Shown piece after piece: positions 55,057 to 64,000 of a stretch of DNA of 64,000 nt. Location: positions 10,788,001 through 10,852,000 of the forward strand of contig CM059622.1 in the NCBI GenBank assembly GCA_030435675.1, in the 5' to 3' direction. The stretch comes from Steinernema hermaphroditum (lineage: Eukaryota; Nematoda; Chromadorea; Rhabditida; Steinernematidae). The notes beneath the pieces were generated by a model, which was given only the letters and a program-made list of their open reading frames with translations, made no database searches and had not been told where the DNA came from. Every line of letters starts with the position of its first letter. Positions within the stretch are counted from its first letter, which is position 1. The translations under genes were made by a program, and so were the position numbers.

Positions 55057-56173
55057 TCAGTGTTCAATTAAAATGGACGCTGGAATCTCTCCTGCGTCTC
55101 TGTGACTCGTGCGGAACTGCCTGAGGCGACACTGATCGTACATGTCCGGACTGATGAGCACTTCTTTCTGGCCCTCTTTGATGGCCTTGTCGACGCTCTT
55201 CCGTGCAGATCTAGAGAAGAACGTACGTTTGATATTCTCTAACTCACGGTTTCAGTGTCATGTAGTGAGCCTGATAGAACTTGTTCCCTTCGAGAGGCTC
55301 GTTTCTGATCAGATTGTGGTTGTAGAGGTTACTGTAGATCGTACCCTTCCTGATTTTGTCGAAGTTCCTGAAGCCGACGTAGCCGAATTCTGTTGAGAGG
55401 TCCCTAACGGTCGCGTCGTACGGGTCGAAGTCGATCTGTGTTCCTTCCGGACTACTGTAGATGAGAGGTGAATACCTTGTTTTCGTCGACCCATGACTGG
55501 CAAACGCGGTCCTTTCCAATGTTTCTGAGTTCGTATCGCACCAACTGGAATAGTACTGTCCTCCCCAACCGCCAGGGCGTTAGTGCAAACCTGTCGTTTG
55601 TTGTATTCCGGCCATTCGGAGCAATTCTCGGGGAATGGAAGGTGTTGGAAGTTCTCAGGTTCGTTCTTGATGAACCGGCCATTATAGGTGTAGTCGTATT
55701 CGACATCGGCGATCACAAATCTCTGACCATCTGGCGACATTTTGGCGTGCTTCGGGACACAAAGTGGGCCGTTGTAGTGATCCTTGAAGCGCTCCGTCTT
55801 GGGAACGTCGTAGAGGACAGGCTCGTGGGTGGACCCAAATTTGGCGCTGAACTTCGGGTAGTTGTGGCGGCCAGGACTAGAGGTCGCCTCAGAGAAGGTC
55901 AAGTGTGACTCGTTACCATTGAACACCCCTGACATCGACGCTCGTCCACATGACGTCATCGCGTTTCGAGCCGCCGTCGTAGCGCAACACGAGAAGGTGG
56001 GTCACGTTGGCGCGGAGCACCTTCACGGCGTTCCAATTGTCGCCGTTCTGGATCTTCAGAGTGCGCAGATCCTCGCCGACGAGTCGGTTCATCCGGCAGA
56101 TACTTCGATATTGGCCAGGGCGGACGCAGACGAACCCATACTGCGAGAAGACGAAGTAGGACGTGTTCGCCAT
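55057..56173 (-). CDS. Uncharacterised soluble protein
   Basis: Not recognised. Exons 56173-55917, 55876-55591, 55544-55476, 55435-55248 and 55210-55057 join in phase to 317 residues. The ATG follows a TTTCAG acceptor by 22 bases, so it is probably trans-spliced. There is no signal peptide or TM span. Visible segments are VLRANVTHLLVLRYDGGSKR, MSPDGQRFVIADVEYDYTYN, FPENCSEWPEYNKRQ, FDPYDATVRDLSTEFGYVG and a basic/acidic C-terminus. Alternating hydrophobic strands in the first half suggest a beta-rich fold. It interrupts the receptor cluster and shares no similarity with it. Confidence 0.65.
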
Positions 56174-57786
56174 TTGGTATAGAGAACAAAGGCGCTCTGA
56201 AAGTCGAGATCATCGCACTTTCAACAGGGAACATGGCGTGTGGATTAGGACAGATATCCAAAGAATTCTTTTGTCAAAATTGGTCACGCAACTATAGCAG
56301 TTTCAGCAGATAACTAGTGTCATTATATGTTTCTGTTTTTTGGTTTGCCTGTTCTTTGGATCTAGAGGGCAGATCTTCCTTTCGACGATTTCTTCAATTA
56401 TACCAAATGCTCTATCCGAAATAGTAGTCTATAGGAAAGATCTTGATCGTCCAAGAAGATGACTGACATTTTATAGTAAGGAGTTCGAGCCCCTATTCGA
56501 GTCCCCATGTTCACTCCATTTTGGCAGATTGTTGAGTAAACAAAATCGCAGAAATTGTTCAATAGATTGTTTGAATACAGCATCTACTATGAACTCAATC
56601 TAACTCGCCGAAGAATTTCTGCGATCTTGCTTACTCAATATACTCGATTTGTCTTACCTGATGAGACCATGCATAATAGCGATAAGAAGACTGTCGCTGA
56701 GATCTTCATCTCCACCTAGTTAACCTGGAGTAGTCTCAGGTGAACAGCCACTAAACAAGCGATCAAAAATGATGGAGCACGGGTGACCTCGGCTGGAGAG
56801 ACCGGTAAACGACTCGCGACTGACCAGCGGGGTCACTCCAACGTCTCTTATCAGCTTGAGCAAACAGAGTGGCTCAAGCTGCTGCAAGGAAAGCAGATGT
56901 TGCCGAGATGATAAAGTGGATATGAGCCGTCGGCATTACACCGACTCCTTCGTGTCAAAGGGCATTTTTTCGGGAGTTTTGTTAAACTACAAATGTCTTC
57001 GCAGTCTTATTGGCGGCTTGAGTGCTGGAAGGCGCCGCACTTGAAACATCTGTTGAAGACAGAAGAAGCAGGATACATTTGAGTCAATTAGAATGTCACG
57101 AAAATTTGTTTACCGTTAGATAAGTTACTGGAAGGATACAAATGCAATTTCTTTGGTGTCAAGCTTTCCGGATATGTTCTGTAATTTTCCGAACTCTGGG
57201 TCTTTTATATCGTTCCTTCTGTAGCGACATTCTAATCACTTCCTTTGATAACTGTTGAACTACCAACGAAAGTGAAAATTCTTTTGAGGACTGTTTGGGA
57301 ACGAATGCGTTTTTGTATTCACTTCTACGGGATACAAAGCTTAGTTATTGTGCACACCTCTGAAGGTGTCAATTTTGTGTTGCACGAGAGGGAATTTCGT
57401 CATGTCATTTGCCACATTGCACCCAACGTGACACCGGTCGGAAGACGAACGGAGAAGCAGACCGTTCTGGCACTTTGAAGCTTTCGAGATTTCTGTCTGT
57501 ATGCAATTTTTGGCCACCCGGTAATCAACTCGCTCAAAATTGCAAACCTGCTGCGAAACTAAGAGCTAAAAGGAGGTAAATATTCAAGTTATGCACTTCT
57601 TCATCTACTTTTTGTGTCAGAAACACAAAACTACAATTACGTAGAACAAATTCATCTGCTGTGAACTAATCGTAATTGCTCCGGCGTAAGCCTAACTTAA
57701 TCGATTTACTCGGAAATTGAATCAGCACCAATTAGAAATGAAGACCGTTTAGCAGACGGCCACATTTCACTTTTGGCTCTCCTGAG
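56174..57786. other. 1.6 kb divergent intergenic region
   Basis: It lies between divergent genes and presumably contains both promoters. No gene, tRNA or repeat is supported. A TTCGAGCCCC motif near 56487 is not part of a tRNA. Confidence 0.4.
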
Positions 57787-59296
57787 ATGACTGTCGTCAA
57801 CTCTCCCATTCTGAGAACTTCCGTAGCCATTCTCAACTTGGCTCTGGTTCCGATTGTGTTACCTACATATCTCATTGTCATTTGGGTAGGCGCACACCAA
57901 AAGGATCAATCTTAAACAGATCCTTCTAGATGTATTCCAAGAACAACAACTTCAAAGCAGTGTTCAGCTACAAAATAATGCTTTTCGGTGGAATATTCGA
58001 CTGTTTCTACTGCTTCTCCATGGGTCAGGCCGGCCTAATGACCTACCTGAAGAAGACCCTCTTCGAAGGATTCCACATGGTAAAGCAGGAAACTGAAAGC
58101 ATACGTAAATGTTCTGTCTAGTTCGGCGCTGGAATTCAGATCAGCTACTTGAGCCTGGCCCCAGTGTTATCGTTTCTACTCGCGGTGCACCGACTGCTCA
58201 TCGTTTGGAGAATCAGATCTGTCAGGAAGATGGTTTTCAAGGTAAATTGGTGTGGGAGTAATATGCCTCCCATTTTTGTTCGGATTCTCTTAAAATTGCA
58301 CAGTATACACAGCTACAAAAGTGCCAAAAAATCCACCCCATCCCCTAGCAGATGTGTTCGTCTGTCAAACAATCCCTACAGACTGTGATAGTCACTTTGT
58401 GGCCGGAATTAGTGTGAAGCGGTGGGGAACAATGGGATTCGCGCAGTCTGTTTACAAAAATGGCCGTCATTGTGTTAGTCTTGTAGACAGAAGTATTCAG
58501 AGAAATATGCGAGATCGGTCGGCTTCCGGTTTGCACCGATTTTTTTCATCTGCAAGTCCCGGAAATCTGCAATCCAAGGGGTTTTCTGGAAAATTTCCAC
58601 TAATTACATTATCTGAAATCAGAGTCGTTCCAATTTTAGTTTCCTTATTGGCCGCTAAAATTGTATAATTTCTCGATGTCCTTTGCATGGCATCTTCATT
58701 TCCAGCTGCTGATTGTCGCTACTTGTGTTGGAGCCGTTCTAATACCCGTTGGCACCTCCGCCACTCGCATGCAGTTCGGTTACGACGTTGCGATCTCCGA
58801 CACTTATTACTACGATGGAAAGACTCTCTACGCCAAAATCATAATCAATTTCGGCTTCGCATTCTTAGTTCTCACTCTACTTTGCTACTTTCTGATCGCC
58901 GTCAGTTTTGCCTATCAGGTACAGCGATCTGAAGACCTAAATGAACTGCTCGATTACCAGAAAATCAACCATGGCCACACGAGAAACCTCTCAAAGCACG
59001 AGGTGTTCCTCATTCTCCAAGCATTTCTTCTCTTTTTCCCCTTCGCCACTACACGCACCATCGTCTTCTGCTGCAACATGGCCATCTTCAGCGAGCCAGC
59101 CCTCCACGCAGGATTCATGCTCACAAGCAGTTTGATCCCAGCCGTTAACCTCGTTGTCCACTTTGTCTCCAACTCGTAAGACTAATGCGATCGGTCCAAA
59201 CGAATTTATTCTAATTTCAGGCTAATTCGCAAGGGTTTTGCTGAAATCACTCACAGAAAATTCAAAGCTGCGTCGAAGTTGTTCAGCGTCACGTGA
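57787..59296 (+). CDS. 7TM chemoreceptor-type protein (receptor 11)
   Basis: Exons 57787-57885, 57930-58079, 58122-58241, 58706-58918, 58961-59175 and 59221-59296 give 290 residues with codon counts 33, 50, 40 and 71. TM1 is AILNLALVPIVLPTYLIVIW, TM3 YLSLAPVLSFLLAVHRLLIV, TM4 LLIVATCVGAVLIPVG, TM5 FGFAFLVLTLLCYFLIAVSF, TM6 VFLILQAFLLFFPFATTRTI, and TM7 LIPAVNLVVHFVSNS. The third intron is 464 bases. The first three exons match receptor 10 codon for codon in length, so the two are inverted paralogues on opposite strands. Confidence 0.75.
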
Positions 59297-59860
59297 GAAG
59301 AATAGCGTTAAAAGGATTTTACGTGTTATGGAAACCAGTTAAATTGGGCCTTCTTGAAATTAAACATGCAGTTCCACACCTTCTTGTTCTATTTAATCAA
59401 TAAATATCAGTCAGTTAACGAAGTGTTCCAGTATAATAGACGAAGACCGTCGTGTGTCACAGAACTAATTGAGCTAACTAAACAAAGACTGTTGTGCAAA
59501 AAGGTTTTCCAGTGTGAAATGTGATCATATCACGACCGCTAAGATCTGAAAAGTGGCAGGCGTCAGTAAAACTCAAACTTTGAAACATTGCAACTCCCGC
59601 CACAAATTCGAGTTCACTAGTATAATTCTCACATTCGTCTCTCCGTCTGATGCAAACTGCCCTCAATGTGCGTAAGGGTCGCGCAAGAGCTGTTTTTCAT
59701 GTGTTTGTCGATGTCACCGCGCTGATTTTGCGTTTCTCTCGCGTGGTTAAGTGTCACCTCAAACAACTCATAATACATGGACCTTATGTCGTGCGCGAAT
59801 TTTTCCAATCGAACTGTGTTTGAGTGCCTGAGTCAATCACGGATTTAAGATTTCACGAAA
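59297..59860. promoter_or_regulatory. Upstream region of isoleucyl-tRNA synthetase
   Basis: It contains AATAAA at about 59398, a likely 3' signal of receptor 11, and then the synthetase promoter. No other gene is seen. Confidence 0.4.
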
Positions 59861-62800
59861 ATGGGAAAGCTCGACGACGTCCCCGATAAAATCGACTTCC
59901 CTCAGGAGGAGGACAAGGTCTTGCAGTTCTGGAAGGAAAAGGACGTCTTCCGAACGTCCCTCGAGTGGGTTTTGTTCGCGCGCCTAATCATATAACTGAA
60001 ATCGTTCAGATTGGCCAAAGGGCGAGACCATTACACGTTCTATGACGGTCCGCCGTTTGCCACAGGCCTTCCGCACTACGGACACATTCTTGCTGGAACA
60101 ATTAAGGATGTGGTCACACGCTGGGCCGCCCAAAATGGCTACTATGTCGAGCGCCGTTTCGGCTGGGACACTCATGGACTTCCAGTTGAGTACGAAATCG
60201 ACCAGAAACTCGGCATCAAAGGGCCGGCCGATGTGCTGAAGATGGGCATCGAGAACTATAATAAAGAGTGCCGAACCATCGTCATGCGGTATTCCACTGA
60301 ATGGCAAACGACTGTGGAACGAATGGGTCGATGGATTGACTTCGAAAATGATTACAAGACGCTGTATCCTTGGTTCATGGAGTCGGTTTGGTGGGTATTC
60401 TCCGAGCTGTTCAAGAAGAATCTCGTCTATCGTGGAGTGAAGGTTATGCCTTTCTCCACTGGATGTTCAACACCTCTATCCAATTTCGAAGCCAACCAGA
60501 ACTACAAGGATGTTGTCGATCCTTCAGGTAATATACATCGAACATAACCACTGCTAATAACTTGCATTCTTTAGTATTCATCGCATTCCCTATGGTTGAT
60601 AATCCGAGTCGCTGCTTTGTAGCTTGGACTACCACCCCATGGACTCTCCCAAGCAATCTTGCCCTGTGTGTTCACCCCGAGCTGAAATACGCTATTGTCA
60701 AGGGTTAGTTCATCAGCGTAGTCAGTTCAAGTGATAACAAGTACTCTGCAGACAACAGGAAGGACAGTTCCGGCAAAGAGCTTATCATGCTGGAGTGTCG
60801 TTTGAACGCTTTGTTCAAGTCGGAGAAAGATTATGAAGTCCTCGAACTTGTCGAGGGAAGCACCTTCAAAGATGTCGCATACATCCCTCCCTTCAACTTT
60901 TTCGCGAGCAAGAGGGAGGAGCTGAGCGCTTTCCGTGTATTGAATGACACCTTCGTGAAAACCGATTCTGGTACCGGTGTTGTCCATCAAGCTCCATACT
61001 TCGGAGAGGTATGCCGAGAAACGTCGTCACGCTATGCAGTTGTGTTTTGCAGATCGATTATGACATATGCTTGAAGAGCGGAATCATCAGGAAAGACACG
61101 AAAATCATTTGCCCCATCGACGAAAAGGGACGTTTTACCGATGAAGTTGCCGACTTTGCTGGTCAATATGTGAAGGATGCTGACAAGAACATCATAAAAA
61201 AGCTCAAGGAGGCTGGTCTCGTGATGAAAGCCGAACAATGCAAGCACTCGTATCCATTCTGCTGGCGATCCGACACTCCCCTCATCTACAGAGCTGTGCC
61301 TTCTTGGTTCATTCGCGTTGAAGAGCTCGTTGAAAGACTGTTGGCAAACAACGACAAAACATATTGGTACTGAATGCACGTTCTTTATCCACTCATAACC
61401 ATATGTTTCTACAGGGTGCCCGAAAATGTCCGTGAAGGCCGCTTCCGTAATTGGCTGAAAGATGCCCGTGATTGGGCTGTGAGTCGCAATCGGTTCTGGG
61501 GTACTCCCATTAACCTCTGGGCAAGTGAAGATTGCGAGGAAGTTATTTGCGTTGGATCGCTCGAGGAACTTGAGAAGTTCACTGGTGTAAAGGTTGACGA
61601 TCTCCACCGGGAAAGGTGTGTCAGCTTTCCTCTTGCAGTTAATCTGGCTCATATCGTTCTAGCATTGACCATCTGGAAATTCCGTCGCCCACAGACAAGG
61701 GAATGCTGAAGCGAGTCCCTGAAGTATTCGATTGTTGGTTTGAGTCTGGCTCTATGCCATACGCACAGAACCACTATCCCTTTGAGAATAAGCAGCATTT
61801 CGAAGAGAACTTCCCGGCTGACTTCATTGCCGAAGGAGTCGACCAGACTCGTGGATGGTTCTACACGCTTCTGGTGCTATCTACCGCCTTGTTCGATCGC
61901 CCTCCGTTCAAAAACCTCATTTGTAACGGACTGGTCATGGCAGCCGATGGTGAGAAGATGTCCAAGCGAAAGAAAAACTACCCGGATCCGATGGAAGTCG
62001 TTCACAAGTACGGAGCTGATGCACTGAGACTATACTTGATCAACTCGCCAGTTGTTCGAGCCGAAAATTTGAACTTCCGCGAAGAAGGTGTCCGTGATGT
62101 CTTGAAGGACGTCATGCTGCCCTGGTACAACGCCTATCGGTACTTTGTGCAAAACGTCCATATTTACGAGCATGTAAGTGCTAGAAATTTCAAGAATGAT
62201 CAACCATGCTTATATTTAGCAAACTGGAAAGTCTTTTGCTCTTAATAACGGAAGTGACAACGATATGGATCATTGGATTCTGTCGTTCACTAACACCCTT
62301 GTCGAATTCGTACGTGAAGAAATGGACAAGTACCACCTGTACAGCGTTGTGTCACCACTGACCAAGTTCTTCGACACTCTTACGAACTCGTACATTCGGC
62401 TGAACCGACAGCGGTTCAAGAGCGACACTGATGATCGTCTTCATGCTTTAACAACTCTCGGAAAGGTCTTGGTCATCGTTGTCCGTCTCATGGCTCCTTT
62501 CACGCCCTTCTTCTGTGAATATCTGTGGAAAAACTTGCGCCATGTGGTTAGTTTCTCCGCTGTGGTGGACCTTTGATTGGAGTTTTTGTTAGGTCGATGC
62601 TGAGGAAGAATCTGTGCATTATATGGCACTCCCTACGGCTGATACGAAGTCCATCGACAAATCCATCGAACGACGCGTGAAGGCCATGAGCTCAGTCATT
62701 GATCTGATCCGCGTCTGGCGCGATCGTAAGGGACTGGGCGTCAAGTACCCCGTCAAGGAAGTCGTTGTTATCAATCGCGACCAGCAATTCTTGGACGATG

Positions 62801-63525
62801 TTGTGTCACTGGAGCAGTACATCCTTTCTGAATGCAATGTGAAGAAGCTCACAGTGAGCCAAGATAAGGAAAAGTATGGTGTGGAACTGAAGGCCGAGCC
62901 CAACTTCCGCGTTCTTGGTGCACGCTTGAAGGGCGATCAAAAAAAAGTTGGCATTTACTTGAAGGTTAGTGTCCAAAGGGTTTTACATAATGTAAATTTG
63001 CTTCTTAGAATGAAGTCACCCAAGAAGAGCTGAGAAAGTTGCTTGAGGAAGGTTTGGTGCTTATCCACGGTCATGAGATTACTAAGGAAGAAGTAGCTGT
63101 GACCTATAAGTGCGACCCCTCGAAAATTGATCTGGGTGGAAACTTTGACGTCAATTCGGACGACAAGACGGTTATCGTCGTTGATACTGAAGAAGACGAG
63201 AGTCTAGCTCAAGAAGGCTTAACTCGCGAAATCACCAATCGTATCCAAAGGTTGCGCAAATCCGCGAAGCTGGTTGCTACCCAAGCCGCCACTGTCTACT
63301 GCGAGGCTGACGAAGGCACGGCTCTATCCACAGTGCTTAACAAATTCCAAGAAACTATTGCTAACGCAACAGGAACTCCCGTTGTACTGGGCCGTGTCCC
63401 CGCCGAATTGTCCGCCTTGATTGAGAGCGACTGCGAAGTGAAGAAGGAGGTGTTGAAGGTGAGTTTCCTCACGCGATTTTTTAATAATGCTTTATTTTCA
63501 GCTCGCGTTGGTGATGCCGAATTGA
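59861..63525 (+). CDS. iars-1: Cytosolic isoleucyl-tRNA synthetase
   Basis: Class I synthetase that charges tRNA-Ile with isoleucine. Exons 59861-59964, 60010-60527, 60575-60703, 60752-61008, 61053-61366, 61415-61615, 61663-62173, 62220-62546, 62593-62964, 63009-63458 and 63502-63525 all agree in phase and give 1068 residues. Signatures: HIGH box as [21 protein letters not shown], editing-domain region [46 protein letters not shown], and KMSKS as [13 protein letters not shown]. The last exon encodes only LALVMPN, so the C-terminal extension is shorter than in the human enzyme (1262 residues). AATAAA is at 63581-63586. Identity is certain; the 3' end is less so. Confidence 0.95.
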
Positions 63526-64000
63526 ATACGCTATTGATTTACCCAATTGTTAACTTATTTCCTTTGTTTGTGGTAGTTGTAATAAAACAACGAATAAGAA
63601 GATCGGCTGTTGCGTATGAGTGTTGTGGTTTGGTATGATTGAGGACGATGGATTACTAGGTGGCCACGGCAAAAAAAAATTCAGAAGAGCCACGGAAGTT
63701 CTGAGAACGGGAGAGTTGACCACGGTCATCTTAGGAGCTGAACAAGTGAAATGTGGCCGGAAAATTCTCGTCGAATTGAATGTTTATCCCGACTGGGAAA
63801 ATGGAAACAGGGCTCCACATAGCGATGCCATTTCACTGTCTATGCAGCTCCAAAATATATATATTCGCAGCTGATCCTTCGATTTTCTCTTCCAACCACA
63901 ATGAATAGCCTCCTCGCGAGTCAGTTTTTCTGCGATGTATTCGATATTCTTTCGGAATCATCGTCTCATATCTTATCCGTCGCCCTGAAGACCTATTCCC
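63526..64000 (+). other. Possible start of a downstream gene
   Basis: After the synthetase polyadenylation signal, an ATTCGCAG acceptor (ending 63871) precedes an ATG at 63901. That frame stays open to the window edge (MNSLLASQFFCDVFDILSES). An alternative frame runs from about 63640 to 63874. The first could be a trans-spliced operon partner cut by the window end. No family is recognised. Confidence 0.3.

Noticed and set aside
56480..56505. TTCGAGCCCC/TTCGAGTCCCC tRNA-like motifs
   Set aside because: No acceptor or anticodon arm could be found at the right distances.

Overview
The window is nuclear DNA from a nematode. Protein-coding genes are cut into many exons by short introns (often 40-60 bases, consensus TTTCAG acceptors). 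Several start codons sit a few bases behind a TTTCAG-type trans-splice acceptor. The conserved proteins match animal housekeeping families, and the central half is a cluster of chemoreceptor-type seven-transmembrane (7TM) genes, as in rhabditid and related nematodes. The species cannot be told from the sequence. Exon models were traced by hand from splice sites, reading phase and remembered homologues.

Left arm, about 0-26 kb, is mainly housekeeping. In order: translation factor eIF1A (+), a tetraspanin-like four-TM protein (+), an unrecognised single-pass membrane protein (-), eIF3 subunit h (-), the ER MIR-domain protein SDF2 (+), a MOLO-1/TPM-like single-pass membrane protein (-), a frataxin plus RTN4IP1 pair that looks like a mitochondrial operon (-), proteasome ATPase Rpt5 (+) followed by mitochondrial carrier SLC25A44 (+), TM2D2 (-), a phosphoglycolate-phosphatase-type HAD enzyme (+) and an intronless F-box-like protein (+).

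Centre, about 26-59 kb, holds eleven paralogous 7TM receptor genes on both strands, at 26.2, 30.6, 32.1, 33.9, 40.6, 43.4, 46.5, 48.2, 51.3, 53.2 and 57.8 kb. They share one exon architecture: phase 0,0,0,0,2 introns, usually a 41-codon third exon and a roughly 209-base penultimate exon. One copy lacks its first exon. One carries a 1.4 kb intron containing an antisense C2H2 zinc-finger fragment. Two lack a normal splice donor at the same ancestral intron. Between the receptors lie a secreted protein of unknown function (28.2 kb), an unknown protein (55.1 kb), and the most striking gene, a 781-residue protein at 37.3-39.9 kb. That protein has an SH2-like N-terminus whose phosphotyrosine-binding arginine is replaced, two extra partial SH2-like modules, and two perfectly periodic repeat arrays (3 x 141 bp and 8 x 111 bp) rich in Gly, Ser, Gln and Tyr.

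Right arm, about 59.8-64 kb, holds cytosolic isoleucyl-tRNA synthetase (+) and possibly the start of a downstream gene. Among roughly 115 introns traced, at least five use GC instead of GT donors, which looks high.
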